From: Akebia trifoliata
Lineage: Eukaryota > Streptophyta > Magnoliopsida > Ranunculales > Lardizabalaceae
Reading direction: 5' to 3'
Assembly (NCBI GenBank): GCA_017979445.1
Contig: CM030707.1
Location: forward strand, 23,318,586 to 23,382,585
Length of the DNA stretch: 64,000 nt
Positions within the stretch are counted from its first letter, which is position 1; the number at the start of each line of letters is the position of its first letter. The notes under the pieces were generated by a model, which was not told where the DNA came from, ran no database searches, and was given only the letters and a program-made list of their open reading frames with translations. A program made the translations under genes and the position numbers. Shown here piece after piece: positions 10,455 to 22,554 of this stretch.

Positions 10455-10800
10455 AAGAAAAAGAAAGAAACCTGTTAGGTTGAAAATTCGAAAGGGTGAC
10501 TTCGACAAAAATTAAGGCAAGCTCGCAAGGTTGAAAATCTGAAAGGACGGCCTTAGTAACAATTAGAGCAAATATAAAAAAGCCTAATAGGTTAAAAATC
10601 TAAAAGGGCAACTTATGCAAAAATTAAGGCATGTTCGCAAGGTTGAAAATCCGAAATAACAACTTTGGCAAAAAAAAATAGCTCGCTAGATCGACAATCG
10701 GAAAAGGCGATCTAGGCAAAAGCTAGAGCATGCTCTCTAATTTAAAAATCTGAAATGGCAATCTAGGCAAAACTTAGAACAACAAAGAAAAATAGAAGAA
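10455..10800 (+). repeat. C1 ~65-bp repeats with AGGTTGAAAATC
   Basis: About five diverged units with the pattern CTCGCAAGGTTGAAAATC, GAAAxGxCxxCTTxG and CAAAAATTAAGGCA. Conserved in position in A, B and C2. Purpose unknown; frames inside are broken. Confidence 0.7.
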
Positions 10801-11439
10801 AACTTCCAGGAAGTTGAAAAGCTAAAAGGGTAGTCTGAGCCACCAAGTTTTAGTACTTAGCTTAAACCAAGCAAAGACTCAGAAGTCACGAGCATCGTCT
10901 ATGATTGATCTAAAAATTTTCTACTTCTCCAAGTGAACCAAGAGGGAAAATGGTGGATCTACAATGAATCTCAAAAAGGTAATGTTTTGCTCTCTTGAGC
11001 CTGACTCAAAATCTTCAATCAAAATTAAAAGTTGAATCTTTGTTGTGCTTGTGGTAATCAAATATTTCAAACCTTCATACAAGGGGCACTTTCTTTCTTC
11101 TTTGATATATAGTTTCCCCCTTATACTAGGGGCATTTTTTTATAAGATATGTTCAATACAATGTTTCCTATCAAATTAAGCATATTTTGTTCTCAAACTT
11201 AATCAATTTTAATCCTAAAGGATAATGGGAACCCCAAATTTAAGATTACCCTCTTGATAGCAATTTTTTTTAAAAACCCCTAAGGTACAAAGAAGTTAAA
11301 AAAATTCATAAATTTTTTGAAAAACCTTGAAGTTCAAACAGAAGCGTTTCTGATTTCATAGCTGATTTTGCCCAGAGATTAACTTATAACTCTTTAATCT
11401 AGAATAGGAGATAGGACATTCTTTCTTTGCCAGATTCAT
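10801..11439 (+). other. C1 3' non-coding spacer
   Basis: No gene seen. Strings such as GAGCCTGACTCAAAATCTTCAAT and ACTAGGGGCATTTT recur at matching places in A and C2, showing shared descent of the whole 3' region. Confidence 0.55.
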
Positions 11440-11640
11440 TAATGTTTTTCCCATGTTTATTCATTCTTTCCCAGATTTATTTATTCATTCTCAGATTCAT
11501 TCATTCTTTTCCAAATTTATTCATTCTTTTTTAGATTCATTAATTTCTTCCTAGATTTGTTCATTCTTTTTCAGATTCATTCTCAGATTTGTTCATTCTT
11601 TCTCAGATTCATCCATTCTTTCCTAGATTTTTTTTTCAGA
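11440..11640 (+). repeat. ATTCATTC array in C1
   Basis: Units near 24 bp of CCCAGATTTATTCATTCTTT type, about eight copies, each slightly different. Confidence 0.75.
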
Positions 11641-12560
11641 AACCGCCAAGGATTTCTCGGATTTTGCTCTGATGTCGCTGATGGTTTTTCGAATTTTGCT
11701 CAAATGCCGCCGAGGGTTATCTCAGATTTTTCTCAGTTGTTTTTAAAGGTTATCTCAGATTTTACTAAATTGTCGTCGATGGTTATCTTAGATTTTACTT
11801 AGATGCCACTGAGGGTTATCTCGGATTTTACTCAGTTGTCGTTGAGAGTTATCTCGAATTTTGCTCAGATGCCGCCGAAGGTTATCTCAAATTTTGTTGA
11901 GATGCCGTCAAAGATTATCTAGGATTTTGGTCGGTTACCGTCGAGGGTTATCTCGGATTTTGCTCAGATGCCACCGAGAGTTTTCTCAAATTTTGCTCAG
12001 ATGCTGCCGAGGTTTATCTCAGATTTTGCTCAATTACCGCCGAGGACTATCTCAAATTTTGCTCAGATGCCGTCGAGGGTATTCTCAGATTTTGCTCAGA
12101 TGCCGTAAAGGGTATTCTCAGATTTTGTTCAGTTGTCGCCAAGGGTTATCTTAGATTTTGCTCAGTTGTCGCTGAGGGTTTTCTCAGATTTTGCTCAGAT
12201 GCCGTCGAAGGTTATCTCGGATTTTTCTTAGATAGCGCCAATGGTTTTTTAGGATTGTGCTCAGTTGTCGCCGAGGGTTATGTCAGATTTTGCTTAGATA
12301 CCGCCAAGGGTTATCTCAGATTTTGCTTAGATGTCGTCAAGCGTTATCTCAGATTTTGCTCAATTGTCGCCGAGGGTTTTCTCAGATTTTGCTAAGATGC
12401 CGTCGAGGGTTATCTAGGATTTTGCTCAGTTGTCACCAAGGTTTTTTCGAATTTTGCTCAAATGTCATTGAGGGTTATCTGGGATTTTGCTCAGTTGCCG
12501 TCGAGGGTTATCTCAGATTTTGCTCAGATGTTGCCGAGGGTTATCTCGGATTTTGATCAG
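11640..12560 (+). repeat. 33-bp tandem array in C1
   Basis: About 27 units of TTTTGCTCAGATGCCGCCGAGGGTTATCTCAGA type, with a period close to 33 bp. Because 33 is a multiple of three, long frames arise (for example 11861-12154 and 12257-12556) with 11-residue repeats such as LLRCRRGLSQI. These are by-products of the array, not evidence of a gene. Confidence 0.85.
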
Positions 12561-12875
12561 TTTATACTCAAATTATGCTTAGTTTTTACTCAGACCACAT
12601 GAGATTTATTTCAAATTTCAAATACACACGTGCACATTTGTTCCATTAGTCAAGGAGAATTTTCTAAACTTCAAGGATATGACACTAACAGTGAAAGCTC
12701 GCGCTCGAGGACCTGACATACCTTTAGTTCAAGGAGAGTTTTACCCTGAAGGATCCAAACGCCTCGACGAATTGCTAAATCAGGCTACAAAATGAACTGT
12801 CACTAGCTTTGGCATTTAGATATCGCACTATCTACCAAAATAGATTTGATATCTAGTTTGCTTCAACCCTCTGCC

Positions 12876-12888
12876 AAAGAGGGACATC
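12876..12888 (+). other. Polypurine tract of C1
   Basis: AAAGAGGGACATC directly before the LTR start at 12889, matching 34017-34029 and, in reverse, 20416-20428. It primes plus-strand DNA synthesis in LTR elements. Confidence 0.8.
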
Positions 12889-14455
12889 TATAGACACCCC
12901 ATTTTTTGCATTCGCCTGACTAATCAACTCGTCAATCCAAATGATGGATGATTATTCTAATGCTCTATTTTGTTACTAGATATGTTTTAGAAATTCGGAT
13001 GAAGTATCTCAAACTAACAAAACTGTAGAGACCATGCTACGCTAGAAAAATATGACCCAAAAACGGAGAAATCATCATTTCTGACAAAAAGAAACTTTAC
13101 GATATAAATCATAAAAAATTGACCAAATTACCAAAATACCCCTAACTTCAAAATATGCTTAGAGCCCACAGTACATTTAGGAAAATCCTTTCAAACACAT
13201 AAAATAATAAATTGAAACTAAATAAATTATTTCGCCAATTTTCACTAAATTTGACAAAATTATGAAAATACCCCTCATAGGGTTCGTGATCATTTCATGC
13301 CAAAAAATTCGTAAATAACACAAATCAATAATCATATTGAATTTCTTACAAAAAATCGATTTCAAAACATCCCGAAACATCGAAAATCGACGTAAAAAGT
13401 AAAAGTTTTCTTTGGGGGCAAAACGGTAATTTTTTAATTTTAAAAATTTTAAAATTTAAAATTAATAAATATAAAATTAATTAACGTAAAGTAAAACCTT
13501 AATAAAATTAATTTAAAAATCTAAATAAAATCAATCTCATAAGATTTAAGTCAAAACCCTAATCTCAAGAAGCAAAGTCAATTTCATAAGACTTAAGTAA
13601 AAACCCTAATTAAAATCCTAATCTAAAGAAACTAAGTCAATCTCATAAGACTTAAGTCAAAACTCTAATTAAACCCTAATCTAAACAGACCAAGTCAATC
13701 TCATAAGCCTAAAGTCAAAATCCTAATTAAAACCCTAATCTAAAAAGACCAACTCAATCTCATAAGACTAAAGTCAAAACCCTAATTTATCTTATCTAAA
13801 AGGAGACTTAGTCAAACCCTAATTCTTCCAAAAAAATCTATAAATATAGAGCCTCCACAACCTAATTTCATAGGTCAAAGAAAATCCTAGAAAAAACTGA
13901 TCAAAAAGCCTCCCTAACCTTCCCAAAACCATGATTTTGAAGTCCTAACCCCTTACCTATCATCCAAACCCTAACTTTTACTTGATAAACACCCAGAGAC
14001 CCTTCAAAAATACCCAGAAATCCATCAAAAAATTAGAAAACACTTAGATTTAGGAAGCAGATACTTCATCTTGGATATCAGAAACAGATTAAATTACGAA
14101 AATGAAGTAAGGAATCTCATACGAGGAATCTTTCCATCAGATCTGAGGGAACAAATCGTCGCGAACATTTAGGTACATTTTTCTTCTATTTATTTTATTT
14201 ATTTGTTTTAGGTATTTTAGCAATGTAATTTTTTTTGGGAAATAGTAGAGACGGGGATTTGCTGGACGGGGTTGGTGCTTAACACTTTCCAACCCCATAA
14301 CGTGATCCCCGGACTTAGTTTCTTTTTGTAGATTAGTTGTTTCTATCTATCTGGAGTCGATGTTCGGTTCCTAGACTGTAATAACTAGGTGGCAACTCGT
14401 AAAATTCAAAAAGCAAAAGCGGATTCGCACACCCAATGGATCGAGGGCGTTTTCA
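12889..14455 (+). mobile_element. Shared LTR between C1 and C2
   Basis: 1567 bp in plus orientation, TATAGACACCCC (the TG start mutated to TA) to GAGGGCGTTTTCA. A polypurine tract lies at its left, so it acts as a 3' LTR for C1. On its right it runs straight into leader sequence of a second element in the same orientation (from 14456), so it also occupies the 5' LTR place of C2. There is no target duplication around it. TATAAATA lies at 13839-13846. Confidence 0.85.
13839..13846 (+). promoter_or_regulatory. TATA box of the shared LTR
   Basis: TATAAATA at the family position, ahead of TAGAGCCTCC. Confidence 0.6.
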
Positions 14456-14509
14456 ATATAGTTGCACTTGGACAAGGGTGATTAGATAAATTGCATTGCA
14501 TGTAATAAA
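14456..14509 (+). other. C2 leader fragment fused to the LTR end
   Basis: ATATAGTTGCACTTGGAC, AAGGGTGATTAGATAAATTGC and onward match the A leader near 26460-26530 (reverse), not the sequence expected just after an LTR. The primer-binding site and the first 2 kb of leader are therefore missing. Confidence 0.75.
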
Positions 14510-16573
14510 CTTAGTGTGGCGCCCCGCCGAATGCTAACACAAATCCCCATGTTAGATCTCGAGGTACTAAGTGGCACCTCGAAATTTCGGCATGGTCTCC
14601 TCTGTTTATGTTAGCATTCCAAGGCGTTCAACCTGCACCTGATAAACGACATACAATCCTGCATACATATACAAAATATAATACTAGCGGAAGCTTATAC
14701 ACGTCTAATAACGTACGAATTATCAGAGTGCGGAAGAAGAAAAATTTACGGGATTATACAAAATTTTCTCACTCTAACAAGAGTCCTAACGCTCAATACA
14801 AATCTATAATACCCCTAGACAAATGGAGTATAACTCCAATACTTACCAGGTGACGGACTCTGGCTGTCTATCTGACCCACCAGATGATTCTCACTCATGT
14901 TCTACTCCTGCCTCGCTAAGCTTCGGATCTGAAACTAAAAAATGGAGGATGAAAGGGTTAGTAACAATGGTTACCCAGTAAGGAAACAACAATTTCTGCC
15001 AATAACCTCTCCTAACATGAACGAATAAACATACTGAATCATTTTAAAATAAACAAGTTTTACAGAAGAAAACTACGATTAATTGGTACATATAGCCAGG
15101 GATGAACAACTAAATATTTTAAAACTCATATTACATCGATCAGCAGTACTCACTATAACATTCTCTTTTTATACAAATCTAATTGATCAAATGGAAACAA
15201 TAAACATGCATTTCATTTTATATATCAAAATAAGCAACAGATAGATAATACACGATGGTGGAGTATTGGAATTAGAGAGTTGGGATTCACGACTGGATCG
15301 CTCCCAGTCGGGACATGATGTTACAATTCCTTTCTGGCTTTTAGTTCCTGATTTTGTGGCCGGTCGCTGCCCTTACCACGTTTGGTTGACCATTTATCCG
15401 GCTCAGGCTGGCCGTTTGACGTGATCGTAAGCAATGGGTCTCTTTTCGATGTGTCAGAACGTTCGACTACTATAGATTGTTAGTGATCACTGACCAATCA
15501 TCTTCGTCTATGCCTATCAGGCGTACATGTGATTCCCAAATGCAAACCATTCGTATACGACCACCTTTACATTACAAGTTCACTGGTAAAGATAGAGAGG
15601 AATAACCCGGATTCCAGTTGTGACTCCACTCTCATACGCGTCCCATACCACGTATGAGTTTGGTGGTCCCTACCGTACATCCCAGGATAGTACACCACTC
15701 CGGATGATATGATGCACTATCCCTTCAGGCATTCACAAACTCTTTAACAGCTCACAAAATAGCTACTTATATATATTATTTTCATTTGAAAACAAAAGAA
15801 AAATTAACAATACAAGGTTGAGAATAGATATCCAGTTTCCTACCATGCAAGTGTGGCCACCCGGCCTAAAATAAATAACATAACAGAGCGCCTCGCGCTA
15901 ACAGAAAGTAAATAAACATGCAACCAGTAACATTATCCCTGGATATCCGTTCACCAACCTGCATACAACACAACAACGTAAAATGCAAACATCACCCCTC
16001 GGGTGTGACTCTGACATTTTACCATTTCATACCCTTTTTCCCTTTTTTTTCGACTTTTACAGTTTTCAATCTCTTCATAAAATATCCATTTTCTGATATT
16101 CATCAACTCAATATGAGTTCATTGAATATTAAATCACACTTTTCAACTATACAATTTATTTCTATCAATAATATTGAAAAAAAATACAAATTTCATATCA
16201 AAACGGGGTCCGAGCAGTGCACAAGACCCAATTTATGGCAATAACCCGTTAAAATACTCTACCCACGTATAATTTGTTAAAAATACAATTAAACATATCA
16301 AACATGCAATTTCTGGCGTGAATTTTGAAATAAACAAAGAATTCTATATTTCGAAAATACTTCCAAATTTTTCCAATAAAATCCTAAATGCAATTTCACA
16401 ATCTATGATTATTAATAGAAATTCAGAGTTCCTTACAATCACTAGGCGACGGAATTGAAGCACGTGCGCGGAAATCGAGGCGAACGGCGCGGAAATCGAG
16501 ACGGACCGAACTTCGAAGCGGCTGATTTTCGAAACCGACCTGGTGGTTTTGAAGATCTCGATGTGCTCGTCTC

Positions 16574-16920
16574 TTCTCCCTTCTATGGCGAAAGGCGGTT
16601 TGACCCCGAAACCGATGAAAATCGAGGTCGAAGTTACGAAAATCTTCGTATAAAAATACGGCTGATTTTTGACTATACGGGATGAAAAATACGAGAAAAC
16701 GGAAGGAACTTGGTTGGGTTATGTAGAGAATGAGGCTGCGGACGTTTCTCCCTTCTGCGTCGGAAAGCGATTTGACCCCGAAACGGACGAAATCCGAGGT
16801 CAAAGTTTCGAAATTTCCGTATCTAAATACGGCTGATTTTTGACGATATCGGGTGAAATAGAAAGTGAAACGAAGAAAGGTTGGGTGGGTTTTGTAGAGA
16901 ACGTAGCTGCGGATCTTTTT
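16574..16920. repeat. 172-bp tandem duplication in E
   Basis: Two units starting TTCTCCCTTCT at 16574 and 16746, each with TTTGACCCCGAAACxGA and TACGGCTGATTTTTGAC; a third begins near 16916. They are more GC-rich than their surroundings and give rise to the spurious frames at 16423-16803 and 16455-16685. Confidence 0.8.
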
Positions 16921-17114
16921 CTCTTCTGCGGCGATCGTCGAAAGTGGACCGTTTGCGAGAGATCTGAGGTGGAAAATCGGAAGAAATCGAATTTTTTTTT
17001 TCGTATTTGGCTCGGCTGTAATGACGCGTTGGGGAAGATGAGTTATATAAAAAAAATTAAAAATATTATTTAAATAATATTTGGGACGAATTCGGTATTT
17101 CGCTTATTGTTTTG

Positions 17115-17460
17115 ATCGATGATAACTTGGTCATTCGGTCTCCAAAACTGACAAACGAATATACTATTTCGCCTAATTTTTCGTTCCGGATCTAATGGTA
17201 TAGTCAATTTCTACAAATTATGTCTCCATCAAAAATTTACATTTTTGGCCTGACGTGACCCCTAAACTTGATGTCGTTTTCATTTTTGGCGATAATTCGA
17301 CTTCCTGATCTCCAAAAATGACAAATAAATAGTCTATGTTGAATAATTTTTCGTTATGAACCCAATGGTATGATCGAATTTTAAAAATTATTCCTCTAAC
17401 AAAAAGTCACTGTTTTAGTCTGGTCCGACCCGGTAATCGAGGATTTTGCAACTTTTATAT
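17115..17460. repeat. 170-bp tandem duplication in E
   Basis: GATAACTTGGTCATTCGG at 17121 and GATAATTCGACTTCCTGA at 17291 begin two diverged copies that share CTCCAAAA-TGACAAA and AATTTTTCGTT. Confidence 0.7.
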
Positions 17461-17662
17461 TCGGACTCGCATTTGAGCGTGCTTACAGGCTAAACTATGT
17501 TTTTTGATCATTTTGAATCTAATGGTGAGGTCAGATTCCATTAAAATGATTAAAAACATCCTAAAGTTTTACTCCTAAATCCCACTTTCAAGATTTTCTT
17601 AAAATTTCACTATTTATTTTTTCCTCGAGATACGAATTAAAAATTCGGGGTGTTACACTTAG

Positions 17663-18180
17663 AGTCTAGAAACCTCTTTATAGGTCACAACTTGAAATTT
17701 TTTGTGGTGTTCCCTGGTTGCTTTTTGAAAATGGATTTCATAAATTATTGAGTTCAGGAAGTTACAGTTTTGTCCTTGGATGGGGTTATAAGGTTATCAT
17801 TACACCTAAGCTCAATCGCTCACCGTTTTGCTAGGGTCACTAGTTTGATCAGTTAGAACGAATGTCAACGCCAAGTGAATCGTCAGCAATAACCCCAAAA
17901 TCTTTCAAAATTACACAGTTGTTCCCTGACGATCACAGTGCCAAGTCCTACCAATTGTAAGCAATGTCTCAATCCTTAATCCTAATCAAACTCATTGTGG
18001 GTACTTGTCTTGAGTTTTCATGACTCATTTGGGTTAGTTCGAGTCCAATTTTTTTTTATCAATTTATCAATATCATGTTTTCTTTAGATCAAGTCTACTA
18101 TTTTTTTATTGAGTCGAGTTAGTTTGTCAAGTTTACAATGGTGTCTATCGTCTGTCTGAATAAAGAAAATTTTTGAATAC
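17663..18180 (+). other. C2 leader to post-gag sequence, gag missing
   Basis: Begins AGTCTAGAAACCTC, matching the A leader near 26465 (reverse). From about 17980 it matches the A sequence downstream of gag near 24360. The gag gene that should lie between is absent; 17700-17970 is sequence I cannot place. No coding potential seen. Confidence 0.6.
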
Positions 18181-18679
18181 CTCGAGCACATTAACGAATT
18201 AACTACTAATTTAGCTTCAAGGATAGATTTCTCTCCTGAACAAGAAGAAAAGAGTTGGACTTAACTTTTAATTGAGAAAACAAAGGTTATTGACCTTAGA
18301 ACAGAAAATAATTCCTAGAGAAAATCAGATAGAAATTATCCTATCCCTAGAGGAACACGAGGGAATATTGAATTTACTCAGAAATTTCAAAAGACTTGTT
18401 CATATGGTCTAATGAGGATATGCTAGGTGCAAACTTAGGTGTTGTCCAACACAGAATAGATAGTCGCATTGATGAAATGAAAATACCAATGAGATCAAAA
18501 AAGATGTTACAAAATGTATCAGTGCTGGACTTTCCAACATGGAGGAGCTCTCATAATAGATTACTATTCTCAGACAAATGGAAAGGTTGAAGCAGCCAAT
18601 AAAAAAATCTCAAAACAATCATCAAGAAGATGCGTCAATTCCATAGAGATTGATATTAAAAGTTAACATTCACGCCGGG
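18130..18679 (+). pseudogene. C2 pol remnant: RT N-terminus fused to integrase
   Basis: Plus-strand frames read WSNEDMLGANLGVVQHRID (Tat RT start, normally WSYEDMPG...QH), then VSVLDFPTW, and within 40 residues QTNGKVEAANKKISKTIIKK, the region of the last catalytic residue of integrase. The RT palm, RNase H and integrase N-terminus and core are absent. Element A shows the same kind of junction. The frame is broken by shifts, and the element is cut at 18679/30322 by insertion of A. Confidence 0.8.
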
Positions 18680-20415
18680 TGAAAACGCCCTCGATCCGCG
18701 GGGTGCGCGGATCCGCTTTTGACTCTTGAGGTTTGGGAGTCGCCACCTAGTTATTGTGGTCTAGGAACCAAACTGACTCTAACATGGATAAAAAGAACTA
18801 ATCTACCACAAAAAATCTGAATTCGGGGATCATGTTACGGGGTTGGAAGGTGTTAGGCACCAACCCCGCCCGGCCAAAGCCGGTCTCTACTAACTTCCCA
18901 AATATATCACATTGCTAAAAACCTAGATAAAAATAAAAAAATTACATACCTTTCCGATAGCAAGGATTTTGTTCCCTCAGATCTGACAAAAAGAGCTCCT
19001 TGTACTGTACTCCCCTTGCTTCGTTCTGTCTCCGAATTTGACTTCGGATGTCCTAAATCAAGGTATCTCCTTGTTTTTGGATCTGAACTCTTCAAGTTTT
19101 TTGTGGATTTGAGGATGTTTTTTGGAGGGATTTTAGGTGTTTTCTAGACTAAAATTGAAGGAGGGATGTTAGGTAAGGAGTTGGGGCTCCAAAACTAGGG
19201 TTTATGGGGGGCTAGGGAGCTTCTAGACCTACTTCTCTTAGGTTTATGATTTGATACGAAAATAGGGTGTGAGCACCTCTATTTATAGAATTTTTTTAAG
19301 GTTGATTTGGATAGAGTTAGTGTTTAATTAGAGATCTTTTAATTAGAGTTGTGTTTTAGTTAAAATTGTTTTAGGTAGAATTGTGTTTTAATTAGAATTG
19401 TTTTAGGTAGAATTGTTTTTAAGTTAGAACTCTATTAGATAGAGTTATTATTTAATTAGAATTCTATTATGACTTTTGGTCTTATTTGATTGACTTTTAA
19501 TGTTTTGACTTTAGTCTTAATTGATTGACTTTTAATATTTTGACTTCAGTCTTGCTTAATTGACTTTAATTTTGACTTTAGTCTCACTTGATTGACTTTA
19601 ATACTTTGACTACAGTCTTGCTTGATTGACTTTAAATTTTTGGAGAACCCCCTTCCATTATTTCTTTAATTCTTTGGACCCCCAAATGGAGGGGTCCTTA
19701 AAGAAATATCCCACGAACCCTCAACAATTTTACCCGAAAGTCCGATTGATCGATTTTTTAATTCAAAATTTTAAATTAATTTCATCAATGTTTCACTTTA
19801 ATTATTTAATATTTTATTTATTATTTTCGAAATTTTTTAATTATGAAAATTGTGAAATTACCGTTTTACCCCCGGAGAGGACTTTTCACGTTTTAAGTCG
19901 GTTTTTAATGTTCTAGGATGTTTTAGAATCGATTTTTCGTAAGGAATTCAATGGAAATATTATTTTGTATTATTTATGAAATTTTTTGTGTGAAATGATT
20001 GTGAACTTTATGAAGGGCATTTTCGTAATTTTGTCAAATTCTGTTAAAATTAGTGAAATGATTTATTTGGTTTCGATTTGTTATTTTATGTGTTCGAGAG
20101 AGTTTTCCTAAGCGTAACGTAGGCTCTAGGGTTGTTTTGACGTTAGGGGTATTTTGGTAATTTGGTAATTTTTAATGATTTTATCGTGAAGTTTCTTTTT
20201 GGTCTGCAAGATGATGATTTCTATGTTTCTGGGGTCGTATTTTCCTAGCGTAGCGTGGTTTCTAAGGTTTTGTCAATTTGAGATACCTCATCCGGATTTC
20301 TGAAACACATCTGGTAACAAAATAAAGCAACGGAATACACATCCATCATTGGGAATCATTGCAATTGGATTGACGAGTTGATTAATCAGGCGAGTGCAAA
20401 AATGGGGTGTCTACA
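18680..20415 (-). mobile_element. 3' LTR of element A
   Basis: 1736 bp, TGAAAACGCCC to GGGTGTCTACA on the plus strand. It is nearly identical to 28580-30321. TATAAATA (minus) lies at 19280-19287. Repeated TTGATTGACTTTAA and TTTTGACTTxAGTCTT motifs fill 19480-19630. Confidence 0.95.
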
Positions 20416-20428
20416 GATGCCCCTCTTT
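20416..20428 (-). other. Polypurine tract of A
   Basis: On the minus strand AAAGAGGGGCATC abuts the 3' LTR start. Same motif as in C1 and C2. Confidence 0.85.
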
Positions 20429-20780
20429 GGCAGAGGGTTGAAGCAAACTAGATAGCAAATCTATTTTGGTAGATAGTGCGATATCTGAATGCCAAAGCTA
20501 GTGACAGTTCATTTTGCAGCCTGATTTAGCAATTCGTCAGGGTGTTCGGATCCTTGAGGGTAAAGCTCTCCCCGAATTAAAAGATTGTCAGGTCCTTGAG
20601 CGAGAGCTCTCACTGACAGTGTCAGATCCTTGAATTTTAGAGAATTCTCCCTAACTAAAAAGTGCAAGTGTGTGCACTATGTGAAATTGAGTAAAATCTG
20701 AGTAAAACAAAACTCAAGAAAATTTGAATGATATTTGAGACAAATCTGAGCAAAAGTTGGGAGAAAGTTAAATGTCCTAC
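20429..20780 (-). other. Conserved pre-polypurine segment of A
   Basis: No gene. ATAGATTTGCTATCTAGTTTGC-like and TCACTAGCTTTGGCATTCAG-like strings (minus strand) are shared with 12800-12875 and 33930-34016, so this 3' end is conserved in the family. Confidence 0.6.
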
Positions 20781-20784
20781 TCTA

Positions 20785-21905
20785 CCTACTCTAGGTGAAA
20801 AAGTAATAAATTTATATTTTTTTGAGAGTCTTATTCTACCTACTCAGAGTGAGAGTAATGCACTAAATTTTTTTTGAGAAGTTCTACTGTACCTACCAGG
20901 AGTGAAAGAGTAATGAACTATTTTTGTTTTTTTTTTTTTTGGAAGTTCTACTCTACCTACTCGGAGTGAAAGAGTAATGAACTAAGCTTTTTAGAAGTCC
21001 TACTCTACCTGCCCAGGGTGAAAGAGTAATGAACTAATTTTTTAGGAGTCCTACTCTACCTGCCCAGGGTGAAAGAGTAATGAACTAATTTTTTTTTTTG
21101 GAAAGTTCTACTCTACTCTACCTACTCGGAGTGAAAGAGTAATGAACTAAATTTTTTTTGGGAAGTTCTACTCTTCCTACCCGAGTGAAAGAGTAATGAA
21201 CTAAGCTTTTTAGAAGTCCTACTCTACTTGCCCAGGGTGAAAGAGTAATGAACTAATTTTTTTGGGAAGTTCTACTCTACCTACTCGGAGTGAAAGAGTA
21301 ATGAACTAATTTTTTAGGAGTCCTACTCTACCTGCCCAGGGTGAAAGAGTAATGAACTAATTTTTTTTTTGGGAAAGTTCTACTCTACCTACTCGGAGTG
21401 AAAGAGTAATGAACCAAGCTTTTTGAGAGTCCTACTCTACCTGCCCAGGGTGAAAGAGTAATGAACTAATTATTTTGGAAGTTCTACTCTACCTACTCGG
21501 AGTGAAAGAGTAATGAACTAATTGTTTTTGGGAATCCTACTCTACCTACCCAGGGTGAAAGAGTAATGAATTAATTATTTTGGGAAGTTCTACTCTACCT
21601 ACTCGGAGTGAAAGAGTAATGAACTAATTATTTTGGAGTCCTACTCTACCTGCCCAGGGTGAAAGAGTAATGAACTAATTTTTTTTTTTGGAAGTTCTAC
21701 TCTACCTACTCGGAATGAAAGAGTAATGAACTAATTTTTTTTTTTTGGAAGTTCTACTCTACCTACTCGAAGTGAAAGAGTAATGAACTAATTTTTTCTG
21801 GGAAGTTCTACTCTACCTACTTGGAGTGAAAGAGTAATAAACTAATTTTTTTCTTTTTTAGGAAGTTCTATTCTACCTACCCAGGGTGCAAGAATAATGA
21901 ACTAA
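20785..21905 (-). repeat. A 3' array of ~50-57-bp hairpin-forming units
   Basis: About 21 units of TCTACTCTACCTACTCGGAG plus TGAAAGAGTAATGAACTAA. Two monomer types occur: one with CTCGGAGTG, one with CCCAGGGTG. They alternate strictly over nine monomers from about 21216 to 21660, giving a dimer period near 105 bp. Each unit contains TACTCT and AGAGTA, which can pair as a stem. Confidence 0.9.
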
Positions 21906-22554
21906 GCTTTGAGGGAACAAACGGGGGCTTAACCTCGCATTTGACTTTTTTTTAATAAAAAGTTGGATTTTATGAAGGTTTGGTAAATATTTTAACTCTC
22001 TTTGAATCTGAGGAGTTTTCAAAATTGCTATCAAGAGGGTAACCTTTAATGCAAAGTTAACCTTATCCTTTGGAGTTGAAATTGACCAGGCATCAGAACA
22101 AAAATGCCCCTAGTTTGACAAGGAACATTGCACTAGGGATAATTGAATATAATTTGAAAATAAATGCCCCTAGTGTAAGGGGGGAAACTGTACTCTTTAG
22201 AAAAAAGGAAGTGCCCTTGTTATGAAAGTTTGAAATCCTTGATTACCGCAAGCGCAATAAAAGTTTAACTTTTAATTTTGACTTTTTATATTGAAGATTC
22301 TGAGTCAGGCTCAAAGACATTGGAACAAAATATTTCTTTCTGAAATTCATCATAGAATTTGTTCTTTCTCTCCGTCGGTTCGCTTAGGGACATGAAACCC
22401 TTCAGATCAATCATAGACGAGATACTTGTATCCACTGAGTCTATATTTGGTTCAAACTGGGTATTGAAACTTTATCATTCGGACTTCTGATATTTCGGCT
22501 CGGGCTACCTTTTCAGCTTCTCAACTCAACGGAGATTTTCTTTTATTTTTTGAT

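Larger units (their letters stand above)
14515..17657 (-). mobile_element. Element E: solo LTR, probably Del/Tekay-type
   Basis: 3143 bp bounded by TGTGGCGCCCC at the left and GGGGTGTTACA at the right, with a perfect 5-bp target duplication CTTAG at 14510-14514 and 17658-17662. On the minus strand it starts TGTAACACCCC, a start I associate with chromoviral Del/Tekay LTRs; that family call is from memory. No primer-binding site, polypurine tract or coding domain lies inside, so it is a solo LTR left by recombination. It interrupts C2 leader sequence: joining the flanks restores the order seen in A. Confidence 0.85.

Noticed and set aside
11861..12556. Arg/Leu-rich repeat proteins (97 and 99 codons)
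   Set aside because: They are translations of the 33-bp DNA array; no start context, and sister arrays do not keep the frame.
16423..16803. 126-codon ORF in solo LTR E
   Set aside because: Generated by the 172-bp GC-rich duplication; overlapping frames on both strands are equally open.
20785..21905. CRISPR-like regular repeats
   Set aside because: Units are directly adjacent with no unique spacers, in a plant retrotransposon; it is an ordinary tandem array.
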